A stretch of 64,000 nucleotides of DNA from an uncultured Eudoraea sp. (lineage in GTDB: Bacteria > Bacteroidota > Bacteroidia > Flavobacteriales > Flavobacteriaceae), in contig NZ_CANLGX010000003.1 in NCBI RefSeq assembly GCF_947490415.1, positions 186,001-250,000 on the forward strand, written 5' to 3'. Positions 36,666-46,376 of this stretch are shown here, piece after piece. Each line of letters opens with the position of its first letter. The stretch's first letter is position 1. The notes below the pieces were generated by a model, which saw nothing but the letters and a program-made list of their open reading frames with translations, did no database searches and was not told where the DNA came from. The translations under genes and the position numbers were made by a program.

Positions 36666-38420
36666 TTGAAACCAAAAAACCTACTTTCTCAATTGTCGGA
36701 ACTGGAGACGACTCTTAATAATTTTTCATTTGAAGAATTATCTGCAGATGAAGCCACACGTCTTAAAAAATCATTTGAAGCCTTTAAAACCCATCTTGAA
36801 AAACGGATTTGGGGAGAAGATATTCCACTTGATCTGGATTCCAAAACAGATTCAATAAAAGAACAAGAGCAGTTACAAAATGCTCAGGAAATGCTGATCG
36901 CCACAGTCAGTCATGAGATACGAACGCCACTAAGCGGAATAATTGGCTTTGCAGACCTTTTAAAAGAGGGAGAATTAACCGCAGACCAACAATATCAGGT
37001 TAACGCCATTCAATCGGCTTCCAATTCCCTAATGGATATTATCAACGAACTTTTGGAATACTCCAAACTTTCGGCCGGATTGGAAAATTTTGAAATGCTG
37101 GATTTTAATTTTTTCAGCATTATACAGGATGTTGTTTATCTCTGTAATACGCTTATGCTGGGTAAAGATGTTCAACTCGAAGTAGACATTGACACGAATA
37201 TCCCCGGGAACCTTATTGGTGATCCTTCCAAGCTTTCACAAATATTATTAAACCTTCTTGGTAATTCTATAAAGTTTGTAGAAGAGGGCGAGATAATGCT
37301 AAAAATTAAACTACACAGGCAGGATCAGGAAAAAGTTACATTAGACTTTGTTGTTACTGATACCGGAATCGGAATCTCTAAGGATGATTTAGAACATATT
37401 TTTGGCTCATTTAAACAAGCTAATCAACAGACATTTTCTAAATATGGAGGCGCCGGGCTTGGATTGAATATTGTAAAGCAGATTGTTGACAAACTAGACG
37501 GGGAAATTAAAGTTGAAAGTACGCTTGGCGTTGGTACTACATTTAGATTTACGCTGCCTTATACAAAAGGTTTATCTGCTGCGATATCTAAATCTAAACC
37601 AACAGAAATCTCTTCGGAAGAGGTTAAAGGAATGAAGATCCTGGTATTTGAAGACAATGCGTTAAATCAGCGACTTATAGAACGTCGATTAAATTCGTGG
37701 GGCTGTAAAACCTATATTACAGAAAACCCCATCTATGGTTTGAATCTCCTTCAAACTACTGCAATTGACATTGTACTTATGGACCTCCGAATGCCTATAA
37801 TGAGCGGGTTTGAAGTAACACAAAAAATTAGAAAGAGCACTAAAAAAGAAGTGGCAGAGATCCCCATAATAGCCCTCACAGCAGACTTCACTATCGACGA
37901 TAAAAACGAATGTGAAGAAAATGGAATAAATGATTTCATCCTTAAGCCGTTTAGCCCGGAAGAATTACTTTCAAAACTAATTAAAAACAGGAATGACCAG
38001 CAAACTAATTTTAAATTAAATGCCTCATCGAACGATAATCAAGTCGATATATCGGTAACTGATTCGCGCTTCGACCTTAATTCTGTTCTAGAAGACTGCA
38101 TGGGTGAGTTGGAGCTGCTGGAGGAGCTGATTGAGCTTTACAAAAGGAATGCCCTTGAATTTATTGGCAATGTTAAAATGAAACTGCAAGATAGCGATAT
38201 AGAAGGGGTTGCATTCGCAGCACACAAGATCAAATGTGGTTTAAAAATGATGCAGACAATGGAGCTATTTTCCATTGTTGAGCAATTAGATACCGCCGCA
38301 AAGACCACTAAAGATGAAAATCATATGCAATTTCTGCTAAACAGATTTGTACAGGAATATCCGAAAGCAGAAAAGATGATTGATGAAGAATTAAGGCGAA
38401 TAAAGAAAAATAGGAACTAG
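36666..38420 (+). CDS. Hybrid histidine kinase with receiver and Hpt domains
   Basis: 584 residues, starting at TTG. No membrane segment or recognisable sensor domain: a short helical N-terminus leads straight into the HisKA domain. H83 in ATVSHEIRTPLSG is the autophosphorylation site. The HATPase domain has DTGIGIS and GGAGLGLNIVKQ. A receiver follows with D373 in VLMDLRMPIMSG, then a C-terminal Hpt domain with H520 in AAHKIKCGLKMM. All four phosphorelay stations except the final receiver are in one cytoplasmic protein; the next gene, 4 bases on, is a lone receiver. First gene of the proposed polysaccharide cluster. Confidence 0.93.
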   Translation: MKPKNLLSQLSELETTLNNFSFEELSADEATRLKKSFEAFKTHLEKRIWGEDIPLDLDSKTDSIKEQEQLQNAQEMLIATVSHEIRTPLSGIIGFADLLKEGELTADQQYQVNAIQSASNSLMDIINELLEYSKLSAGLENFEMLDFNFFSIIQDVVYLCNTLMLGKDVQLEVDIDTNIPGNLIGDPSKLSQILLNLLGNSIKFVEEGEIMLKIKLHRQDQEKVTLDFVVTDTGIGISKDDLEHIFGSFKQANQQTFSKYGGAGLGLNIVKQIVDKLDGEIKVESTLGVGTTFRFTLPYTKGLSAAISKSKPTEISSEEVKGMKILVFEDNALNQRLIERRLNSWGCKTYITENPIYGLNLLQTTAIDIVLMDLRMPIMSGFEVTQKIRKSTKKEVAEIPIIALTADFTIDDKNECEENGINDFILKPFSPEELLSKLIKNRNDQQTNFKLNASSNDNQVDISVTDSRFDLNSVLEDCMGELELLEELIELYKRNALEFIGNVKMKLQDSDIEGVAFAAHKIKCGLKMMQTMELFSIVEQLDTAAKTTKDENHMQFLLNRFVQEYPKAEKMIDEELRRIKKNRN

Positions 38421-38424
38421 CAGG

Positions 38425-38796
38425 ATGGTAAAGAAAAATCTACTATTAGCGGAGGACGATGAGTTGTTAGCATCTTTATTGGATTATAGACTTCAAAAAG
38501 GGGGTTATAATGTCCACGTAGCAAATGACGGCAGGGATGTAAAAGAATATCTTAGAAGGGCAACTCCCGATATTATTGTTAGCGATATAATGATGCCCTA
38601 TTTCTCTGGAATTGAACTCATAGATTATGTAAGAAACCAATTGGATTCAAAGATTCCAATAATCATTATTTCATCTGCAGGAAACGAAGAAAACGTCCTT
38701 AGTGCTTTTGAGTTAGGAGCAAATGACTTCATATCTAAACCGGTGAGTCCTTCTGAACTTTTGGTTAGGGTAGGAAGGGAATTAAACAAACAATAA
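38425..38796 (+). CDS. Single-domain response regulator
   Basis: 123 residues, a CheY-like receiver and nothing else. Acidic pair at AEDDELL, phosphoacceptor D54 in VSDIMMPYFSG, Ser in IIISSAGN and Lys in DFISKPVSP. It is the natural last acceptor from the Hpt domain of the kinase 4 bases upstream. With no output domain it must act by protein contact; the HEAT-repeat protein encoded next is the obvious candidate. Confidence 0.93.
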   Translation: MVKKNLLLAEDDELLASLLDYRLQKGGYNVHVANDGRDVKEYLRRATPDIIVSDIMMPYFSGIELIDYVRNQLDSKIPIIIISSAGNEENVLSAFELGANDFISKPVSPSELLVRVGRELNKQ

Positions 38797-38859
38797 TTTT
38801 TGAAATTAATCTCACCAACATATCACGGCTTTACGCTGATAAGTGCACCAAAGATCCAT

Positions 38860-41256
38860 ATGGATCTTTTGTGGGATTTAACAATATTGTTTTCCGGACT
38901 CGGAATCATATTCTTTTTAGGTGTTTTTATATTCAGGAACCGTCTTTCTGCTAAAGCGTCAAAAGTAGCCGGGCAAAAAAAGATCCTGGCTCCCATCATC
39001 AGTAATTTTCTCTTCCACGAGACAGATGCCACTAAGGATGAAAACTATGAATACATAAAATTAAAAATTGAAATTCGGGATTTATTGAAAACACCCTTTA
39101 ACCGATTAGTCTTAACAGAGATCTTGTTAGATCTTAAAAAAGACCTTTCGGGAGATTCTCGTAATCGCATCTATAAATTGTACCAGGACCTGGAGCTACA
39201 TTTAGATGCCTTTAATAAATTAAGGAGCTGGCGCTGGGAGGTCGTTTCCAAGGGAATACTTGAATTAACCCAAATGAGAGTATTAGCTGCTTATGGGTTT
39301 ATAAAAAAGTTCATAAATGATAAAAGAGGCGTAGTACGTAAACAAGCGCAAATAGCAACGGTTACTCTAAAACATGAAGGTATTGCGTATTTTTTAGATT
39401 CCACGAGATATGGAATCTCTGAGTGGCAACAATTAAAACTTCTGGATGTACTCAGGAATTTTGAGGACTTTACACCTCCGCGATTTAAAGCATGGCTTAC
39501 CTCCAAAAACAGGGATGTCGTATTATTTGCCATTCGACTCATAAAGCATTATAACCAAAATGACGCCAATAAGTCTCTGATAGAATTGGTAAAGCACAGG
39601 AATGACCAGATTAAATCAGAAGCCATTCAGTGTATTAAGGATTTCGGTGTTTTTGAAGCTGCACCTGTGTTAAAATCTGTCTTTCGAAACTGTAGTGTGG
39701 ATATTAAATTACAGATTCTTGACACCATTTCTTCATTAGGGAAAGCACAGGATATAGAATTTCTTCAAATCATATTAAATAAAGAATCAAACTTCCTTGT
39801 GAAAAGTAAAGCAATAAGTACAATTAATGCTATAGCCCCAGAAACCTATGTCCCAACAGAAGGAATTGATAAGCGTATTGCCACCAAGAATTTTGAAAAT
39901 AATGTAGAAGACAATTCTACCCAATTAACAGAAGATATGAATAACAAGGAGATACAACTGGAAGACAGCCTGTCAGCCTCAAACCATGAAGAAGACTCAA
40001 AAGATCTGCAGAATCATTTAGATCCGGAAGTTGAGGATGAAATTATTTTTGATCTCTGCTTTATGGAGGAATTGGAGGACATCCTTACGGAATTTAATGA
40101 ATCGGAGGATCAGGAAGTGAACTATTTGCCTCTGGATTTCTTGCCATTGATATCAGAAGAGGAGGAACTAAAATCTACCGTGGATCCTAAAACTGTTGAG
40201 AATAGTGATGTTGAAACGAAAGAAATTTTGGAAGAGGAAAGTTTTAAAGAAGAATTAGAGGCAATTCTTGATAATATCAAAACCCATAGTGCAGATGATG
40301 CATATGAAGGTGAGGAAGATACAGAATTGGAATTTTTGCCCTTGGTAGTAGAAAGTAATATAGAGGAAGAGTCAGAAGATTTGGCAGTGGCTGCTGATAA
40401 AGACATATTAGCTATGGAAGTAACGGAAGAGGAAGTAGTTAGAGAAGAAAAAAATTCAAATCTGCAGAACAAAATACCACAAGTTGATTGGTTGCCGGAA
40501 CAAAAACTCGAAAGTTTTGAAACCAAAGCCAAAAACTCAATAGACTGGATGGCATTAGTGAGCGAATCTGAACGAGCCGGAAATATGGCTCAATCAGCTG
40601 CTTTAAATTCTTCGACCTGGCATGAAAATATTGAGGGTGAGGAAAATAATGATGATAATTCCACTCCAGATTTTTATGGATTCAGCATTTTTCAGGAATT
40701 ATTCCGAACCTGCGACACAGAGTCCAAACTCATCTTATTAGATGAAATATTGGCTGTGGGCGATGAGAAAGAAGTTCATTTCTTAAAAACACTCCTGGAA
40801 GATAGTGACAAAAAGGTAAGTGCTAAAGCAGAATCAATATTAAAGGAGTTACATAAACTGTTAGCGCCTGAAATGCCCGACGAGACTACTATAGAACAAA
40901 TTCACACTAATGGGCAAGGAGCTGAGAATACATATTCTGATAAGGAAGAAACGAAAGTAATAAGCTCGGTAAATATGAAGTCCGGAAGTTTTCCGGATAT
41001 GGAAGAGGAAAATATGAAGTCCCTGGAGTACTGTTTTTTAGATGATTCAACCAATGAAAAAGATAATAATGAGAAACATCTTTATGAGTTGGATTTTGAA
41101 TTAATGGATACCGCATTGGAGGTGATAAAAATGGGGCTGCAGCCAGATAAAACAGATTATAAAGAAACGGATAAAGAGGAAGATAAAATATTTGGTTCAC
41201 TTATGAGAAACATAATCTTATTTCCTAAAAAACTTAAGGAGAAGTTTAATGGATAG
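38860..41256 (+). CDS. Membrane-anchored HEAT-repeat protein with acidic linker
   Basis: About 798 residues from the ATG at 38860, right before a transmembrane segment (MDLLWDLTILFSGLGIIFFLGVFIF). The frame also allows a TTG at 38800. The next ~330 residues are helical repeats of HEAT type (VVLFAIRLIKHYNQNDANKSLIELVKHRN). A very acidic, low-complexity stretch follows and contains two copies of an EELExIL...FLPLI/V module. Near the C-terminus another HEAT pair appears (ESKLILLDEILAVGDEKEVHFLKTLL). It probably scaffolds the cluster at the inner membrane, linking the response regulator to the glycosyltransferase. The 3' end overlaps the GT2 start by 8 bases. Confidence 0.8.
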   Translation: MDLLWDLTILFSGLGIIFFLGVFIFRNRLSAKASKVAGQKKILAPIISNFLFHETDATKDENYEYIKLKIEIRDLLKTPFNRLVLTEILLDLKKDLSGDSRNRIYKLYQDLELHLDAFNKLRSWRWEVVSKGILELTQMRVLAAYGFIKKFINDKRGVVRKQAQIATVTLKHEGIAYFLDSTRYGISEWQQLKLLDVLRNFEDFTPPRFKAWLTSKNRDVVLFAIRLIKHYNQNDANKSLIELVKHRNDQIKSEAIQCIKDFGVFEAAPVLKSVFRNCSVDIKLQILDTISSLGKAQDIEFLQIILNKESNFLVKSKAISTINAIAPETYVPTEGIDKRIATKNFENNVEDNSTQLTEDMNNKEIQLEDSLSASNHEEDSKDLQNHLDPEVEDEIIFDLCFMEELEDILTEFNESEDQEVNYLPLDFLPLISEEEELKSTVDPKTVENSDVETKEILEEESFKEELEAILDNIKTHSADDAYEGEEDTELEFLPLVVESNIEEESEDLAVAADKDILAMEVTEEEVVREEKNSNLQNKIPQVDWLPEQKLESFETKAKNSIDWMALVSESERAGNMAQSAALNSSTWHENIEGEENNDDNSTPDFYGFSIFQELFRTCDTESKLILLDEILAVGDEKEVHFLKTLLEDSDKKVSAKAESILKELHKLLAPEMPDETTIEQIHTNGQGAENTYSDKEETKVISSVNMKSGSFPDMEEENMKSLEYCFLDDSTNEKDNNEKHLYELDFELMDTALEVIKMGLQPDKTDYKETDKEEDKIFGSLMRNIILFPKKLKEKFNG

Positions 41257-42676
41257 TGGTTTATTCAACATATTAATAGAATATTTAAACATTGTATTTC
41301 TTGTGTTTACAGTGGTGCTTTTCACCATGTTCAGCATTATGGGATATCTGTCTACCCGAAAATCTATCCACTACAGAAGGAAAAACAGTTTCGTTGATTT
41401 GTCTAAAATAATGGCTTCACCTTTGGCGCCAAGTATTACTATTATTGCTCCGGCCCATAACGAGGGGTTGACCATAGTTGAAAACATTCGATCTCTTCTT
41501 TCCCTTCAATACGTGAATTATGAGGTAATGGTGGTTAATGATGGTAGTAAGGATAACACCTTACAGAATATGATAGACGCCTATGATCTGGAAAAAGTGC
41601 AACGCACAATAGATCCTGAATGGAGCTCAAAACCTATACGGGGTGTGTACAAATCCAGGCAGCGCTCCTTCTCAAAGCTAACAGTTATTGACAAAGAAAA
41701 TGGCGGTAAATCTGATGCGTTAAATACAGGCATTCAACTATCTGAAAATAAATATGTTGGCTGTATAGATGTGGATTGCCTTTTACGACCAGATGCGCTA
41801 CTGCATGTTGTAAAATCATTTTATCAAAGAACTCAAAAAAGGGTAATTGCCGTTGGCGGTGTAATTCGTGTTGCTAATTCCTGTAAAATTTCCGGTGGAA
41901 CTCTTGAGGAGATTCGACTACCAAAAAATTGGCTGGCCAGATTCCAATTACTAGAGTATACCCGGTCTTTTCTTTTAGGAAGAATGGCCTGGGGCCGAAT
42001 AGATAGTCTCTTGATCATTTCAGGAGCTTTTGGATTCTTCGATCGGGAAATAGCCCTGGAAGTAGGTGGATATGACACTGAAACAGTAGGAGAGGATATG
42101 GAGATTGTATTTAGAATGAGGCGTCATATGCATGAGCGCCAACTTCCCTATACGATCGAATATATCCCGGATTCACTCTGTTGGACTGAAGTTCCGGAAA
42201 GCACTAAAAATCTTGTGAATCAGCGAGATAGATGGGCACGTGGAAACCTGGAAACCTTGTTTACACATAAAGACATGTTTTTTAACCCCAAGTTTGGCCG
42301 ACTTGGAATGCTTAGTTATCCGTATTGGTTTTTTTATGAATGGCTGGCGCCAATTTTAGAATTCATAGGGTTTTTTTCCATTATTATATTTTGCTATATG
42401 GGAATTTTAAATTTGGACTTCTTTCTGGCTATTACAATTACAGTCTATACATTTTCCATTATGTTTTCATTCTATGCAATTCTTTGGGATGTGTATTCTT
42501 ATAATCAGTATACCAGGACAAAAGACATACTTATTCTAATGTTTTGTGCCATAATTGAACCATTTACATTTCACCCATTAGTAGTTTGGTCTGCTATTCG
42601 GGGTAATTATAAAAAATTATTTAGGGTAAAATCCGGCTGGGGATCACAGGTACGGAAAGGATTTGCCAAAATATAA
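41249..42676 (+). CDS. Processive-type GT2 glycosyltransferase
   Basis: 475 residues. One N-terminal membrane segment, a GT-A catalytic domain and three C-terminal membrane segments, as in IcaA/PgaC, BcsA and hyaluronan synthases. Substrate and catalytic motifs: VNDGSKD, DVD at 174-176 (GCIDVDC), GED with D283, and the acceptor/processivity motif QRDRW at 325-329. It polymerises a sugar from a UDP-sugar and probably moves the chain through the membrane; the sugar cannot be told. It lies in a run with overlapping or nearly touching genes. Confidence 0.9.
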   Translation: MDSGLFNILIEYLNIVFLVFTVVLFTMFSIMGYLSTRKSIHYRRKNSFVDLSKIMASPLAPSITIIAPAHNEGLTIVENIRSLLSLQYVNYEVMVVNDGSKDNTLQNMIDAYDLEKVQRTIDPEWSSKPIRGVYKSRQRSFSKLTVIDKENGGKSDALNTGIQLSENKYVGCIDVDCLLRPDALLHVVKSFYQRTQKRVIAVGGVIRVANSCKISGGTLEEIRLPKNWLARFQLLEYTRSFLLGRMAWGRIDSLLIISGAFGFFDREIALEVGGYDTETVGEDMEIVFRMRRHMHERQLPYTIEYIPDSLCWTEVPESTKNLVNQRDRWARGNLETLFTHKDMFFNPKFGRLGMLSYPYWFFYEWLAPILEFIGFFSIIIFCYMGILNLDFFLAITITVYTFSIMFSFYAILWDVYSYNQYTRTKDILILMFCAIIEPFTFHPLVVWSAIRGNYKKLFRVKSGWGSQVRKGFAKI

Positions 42677-42680
42677 TAAA

Positions 42681-45077
42681 ATGCAGATAGTCACTAACAT
42701 ATCGCGGAATGCCGGGCGAAAGACCCTAAGGGACTTTATACGTCTTATAATGGCCTTTTTTATATGTATGGTGGTTTTGTCCATTTATCAAAACCTACGC
42801 CTGTATATGGCGGGGGTTCTCGATGGAGTATTTACTAAAAGCCTGTTGCTTTTAGTTGTACATCATTCTGGTTTTACAGCCATGATCGGCCTTTTTATGG
42901 CTTTTATATTTAATTATTTGGAGGATAAGAAAAATTCTTTGGGATTTAAAGTGACATGCTTACTATTCATTGTTATTTTAATTCTTGAGGGCTTACTTAT
43001 AGAATTCTATGTGCGTAACTACGACATACTTGGTGCCGGATTTTTAGAAGTTTATGCCAGCAGAACATCAACAGCTACCTTGTTGCTCTCTATCTTGCTT
43101 TTACTCCCTTTAATGGCAGGACTGCTATACCTCTTTTATAAATTAACAGCTTCCGTGTATGGAACTATAAGCCGGATGTTTCCACTGACCATTATTCTTT
43201 TAAGTTTATTTCTGGCCACCTTAACTTCCGATAAAAACCCTGTTAATGAAAATAAACTACAGTATTTAGCCTATAGCGTTGCTGATGAGCTTTTTGATTT
43301 TAACAAGTATGAAGGAGAAGAAGAGTATCCTCTATTACGCAACTATGTTTCAAATAAAAGCCTTGCTCCCTATTTTAATTTAAGAGATAAAAAGCCCAAT
43401 TTGGTATTTATAATAGTTGACGGTCTGGGATCAGATTTTGCTGGTGATAGGGCAATATATCGTGGATTTACCCCTTTTTTAGATTCGCTTCAGACCAAAT
43501 CCTTATATTGGAACAATTATTTGAGCAATGCCGGAGAAAGCCATGCTGCTTTACCATGCTTATTAGGTTCTTTGCCGTTTGGAGATAATGGTTTTACCAA
43601 TACGGCTGCTTCCCCTGCCAGACAGACTATTTATGGGGTCCTTAAAAAAAATGACTATACTACTTCTTTTAACTACGGAGGGAACAGTGCACATAATCAA
43701 TTAGACAAATTTCTCTATGAAGAAAGAGTAGATTTTATTTTAGACAACAAAGGGTTTGGCAGCGGATATCTGAAACAAAATGAAGATGCAGCCGGTATAT
43801 CCCTTGGATATCCGGATAAAGCACTCTTTCAGAAATGGCAAAATGATCTCGTTGGTTCTAATAATCCAAGATTAGATGTCTTTTTTACCTTAAGTTCTAA
43901 AAAACCCTTCCTTATTCCTGAAAAAGAGGCTTATATACTTAAGGTGGACAAAGTTCTGGCTAAAGGCAAAATGGAGTCCAGGACTTCAAAGTTGGTGAAG
44001 AAGAATAAAGAGATTTTTGCCAGTATTTTATATACTGATAGCGCGTTAAAATCATTTTTCTCTTCATATGCCAGCAATGAGGATTACGATAACACCATCT
44101 TTATTATTACAGGCAGTCATAACCTTACTGATCTGCCACTGAAAGACAATTTGGGAAGATATAGGGTGCCCTTGCTCATATACAGTCCTTTATTAAAACA
44201 GCCAGCAAAGATAGCTTCTTTGGTTTCCCATGAAGATGTAGCGCCGGCAATCCTGGGGTTATTAGAATCGCGATATGATATGATAATTCCATCAGAAGTT
44301 GCCTGGCTGGGGAGAGGACTTATTCATGCTGGAGTATTTGACTCAACTAAGAAGATTCCTCTTTTCAGGCATAATAGCAATATTCAGGATTTTGTTTACG
44401 GCAATCATTTTCTTACTGGCGGTAATTTATTTAAGCTCGATAGTGAACTGAAATTGATAGATCCGGATCCTTCAGTTTTAAAGCAGGAAGTGAAAGAACA
44501 TTTTAAGTATTTCAAAACGGTCAATAAATATGTCATGAACAATGATAAAATTATTCCTTCTTCATCAAACTTATTTGCTCAATTAAAAAGTAATCCTTCC
44601 AAAGAAGAAATGGTCTGGATAAACAGTGTTTTTAATGGTAAAGACTTTGATAATGCATACAATACTGCAAAAGAATTAGCCTTTGATGGTGATACGAAAC
44701 GGGCCCTGCTTTTAGGAGGATATATCTTATCTCAGGTACCCGGTCATGCGGATACAGAAATATTAATGGGAAGAATTCATGCATGGGAGGGTCGGTATGA
44801 TATAGCAATTGAAATACTGGAAGGAGCTATTCATAAGTATCCTATATATGCTGATGGCTATGCTGCTTTATTAGATGTCTTTTTCTGGTCAGATAATAAC
44901 CAGCGCGCTTTGTCTCTTCAACGTTCTATAGAAAGAAATAACATTCAGAATAAAGAAGTACAAAACAAAATGAAGCGGGCTCAGCAGAAAATTGAGAAAA
45001 CTGAAGAAAAGGAAAACAGTCAAAAAAACTTAATAAAATCAATTGGGGAATCACCCTTAATTTCGAATAGAAACTAA
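42681..45077 (+). CDS. Membrane sulfatase/LTA-synthase-superfamily enzyme with TPR tail
   Basis: 799 residues from the ATG at 42681; the longer TTG start overlaps the GT2 gene. Five N-terminal transmembrane segments (about residues 17-180) are followed by an extracytoplasmic alkaline-phosphatase-fold domain (about 230-550): metal-binding Asp in FIIVDGLGSDFAG, nucleophile region AGESHAALPCLLGSLPFG, TGSHNLTDLPLKDN and VSHEDVAPAILGLLES. This is the layout of lipoteichoic-acid synthase and phosphoethanolamine transferases, so transfer of a phospho-group to the polymer is likely. The C-terminal ~130 residues are TPR-like and resemble the N-terminus of the next protein. Its stop shares a base with the next ATG. 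Confidence 0.82.
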   Translation: MQIVTNISRNAGRKTLRDFIRLIMAFFICMVVLSIYQNLRLYMAGVLDGVFTKSLLLLVVHHSGFTAMIGLFMAFIFNYLEDKKNSLGFKVTCLLFIVILILEGLLIEFYVRNYDILGAGFLEVYASRTSTATLLLSILLLLPLMAGLLYLFYKLTASVYGTISRMFPLTIILLSLFLATLTSDKNPVNENKLQYLAYSVADELFDFNKYEGEEEYPLLRNYVSNKSLAPYFNLRDKKPNLVFIIVDGLGSDFAGDRAIYRGFTPFLDSLQTKSLYWNNYLSNAGESHAALPCLLGSLPFGDNGFTNTAASPARQTIYGVLKKNDYTTSFNYGGNSAHNQLDKFLYEERVDFILDNKGFGSGYLKQNEDAAGISLGYPDKALFQKWQNDLVGSNNPRLDVFFTLSSKKPFLIPEKEAYILKVDKVLAKGKMESRTSKLVKKNKEIFASILYTDSALKSFFSSYASNEDYDNTIFIITGSHNLTDLPLKDNLGRYRVPLLIYSPLLKQPAKIASLVSHEDVAPAILGLLESRYDMIIPSEVAWLGRGLIHAGVFDSTKKIPLFRHNSNIQDFVYGNHFLTGGNLFKLDSELKLIDPDPSVLKQEVKEHFKYFKTVNKYVMNNDKIIPSSSNLFAQLKSNPSKEEMVWINSVFNGKDFDNAYNTAKELAFDGDTKRALLLGGYILSQVPGHADTEILMGRIHAWEGRYDIAIEILEGAIHKYPIYADGYAALLDVFFWSDNNQRALSLQRSIERNNIQNKEVQNKMKRAQQKIEKTEEKENSQKNLIKSIGESPLISNRN

Positions 45078-46312
45078 TGTTATATCGAATAATATATTTA
45101 GGGTTATTTCTGTTGTTTTTCCTTCAAAAAGGCATGACACAGGACCTGGCATATCAGGGCAATCAGGATAATTCATTCTTTATTGCCCGCGATCTTGCTT
45201 TTGAAGGATATCATGGAATGGCCAGAGACACCTTACGGCTTATTCTTTCTAAATACCCGGATTATACCGATGTGAGAAACCTACTTGCAAAAACATACAG
45301 TTGGGATGGCAATCATAATGAAGCCAGGAAGCATTTCAATAAAATAACTTCAGTAGAAAGACAGAATAAGGAAGTGTGGATAGCTGCTATCAAAAATGAA
45401 ATGTATGCGAAGAATTATACCATCGCCTTAGGTCTGGCAAACAAAGCACTAACTTTTATAAAAGATGATTCTGATTTGCAGAATTTACGCAATGATATTG
45501 TAAATGAAATTTACAGCAAACAAAATGCAACTGAAACGAGTGCCGAAGATGAATTAAAGGAAACAGAGGCTAAATCATACAAGAATAGAATAGGAATTGT
45601 TAATTCCTTAGATGTATTTGATATCGTATACGACCCTATGCTTTATTCCGGGGTGGAGTATATTCGCGAAACTGAAATTGGAAAAATAATACCCAGGGTA
45701 AATTACAGCAACCGTTTTAATATCAATGGATTACAATATGAGATGGATTTCTATCCAAAAATTTCAAAAACCTTCTATGCCTATACGAATTATGGGTATT
45801 CTAATTCGAGGATTTTTCCAAACCATAGAGCAGGGGCTGAACTTTTTGCTAATCTCCCAAAAGCGCTGGAAGTATCAGCGGGAATGCGCTATTTGGATTT
45901 CGTAACCAGCCGGGCTATAATTTATACCGGTTCTTTAGGGCTATATAACGGGGATTATTATTTTTCTTTAAGACCGTACATTACCCCAAGAACAGATGGG
46001 CCTATTGGTGTCTCCGGAAGTCTTTTAGCCCGAAAGTATTTTCAGGATCGTGAAAATTATTTTGGGATAAACCTGATATTGGGTTATTCGCCTGAAATTA
46101 AGCAACTCATCTCTGATAGTGATATAGTACTTGCAGAGACACTGCTTTTTGTGGAATCTCAGCAACTTCTTTTCGAATACCAGTTTACCGCCAAAAGTTT
46201 TACGAACAGCTACAGAGCCAGCCTAGGCATAACAAGACAGGAATTAGTATTTGACCCGGGTAAATTCTTTTTGGCGCTTTCTGCCGGATTTAGATATCAT
46301 ACAAAGTTCTAA
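45077..46312 (+). CDS. YaiO-like TPR and outer-membrane beta-barrel protein
   Basis: 411 residues. Signal peptide (MLYRIIYLGLFLLFFLQKGMTQ), TPR-like helices (about 25-155: ARDLAFEGYHGMARDTLRLILSKYPDYTDVRN, AKTYSWDGNHNEARKHF), then a barrel of aromatic-rich strands to the terminal FRYHTKF, with a C-terminal Phe typical of outer-membrane proteins. The layout is that of YaiO and, in miniature, of PgaA, which export polysaccharide. Last gene of the cluster; no clear terminator follows. Confidence 0.85.
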   Translation: MLYRIIYLGLFLLFFLQKGMTQDLAYQGNQDNSFFIARDLAFEGYHGMARDTLRLILSKYPDYTDVRNLLAKTYSWDGNHNEARKHFNKITSVERQNKEVWIAAIKNEMYAKNYTIALGLANKALTFIKDDSDLQNLRNDIVNEIYSKQNATETSAEDELKETEAKSYKNRIGIVNSLDVFDIVYDPMLYSGVEYIRETEIGKIIPRVNYSNRFNINGLQYEMDFYPKISKTFYAYTNYGYSNSRIFPNHRAGAELFANLPKALEVSAGMRYLDFVTSRAIIYTGSLGLYNGDYYFSLRPYITPRTDGPIGVSGSLLARKYFQDRENYFGINLILGYSPEIKQLISDSDIVLAETLLFVESQQLLFEYQFTAKSFTNSYRASLGITRQELVFDPGKFFLALSAGFRYHTKF

Positions 46313-46376
46313 TTCCTTTCCTGACCAATACAAATTGATAGTTTACAACAAAATTTACTGGCTTCACCACATTTAA

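Noticed and set aside
40122-40532. Ser-rich 136-codon minus-strand frame
   Set aside because: It is the complement of the acidic Glu/Asp-rich linker of the HEAT protein; GAA/GAG codons read antisense give Ser/Phe/Leu-rich frames.
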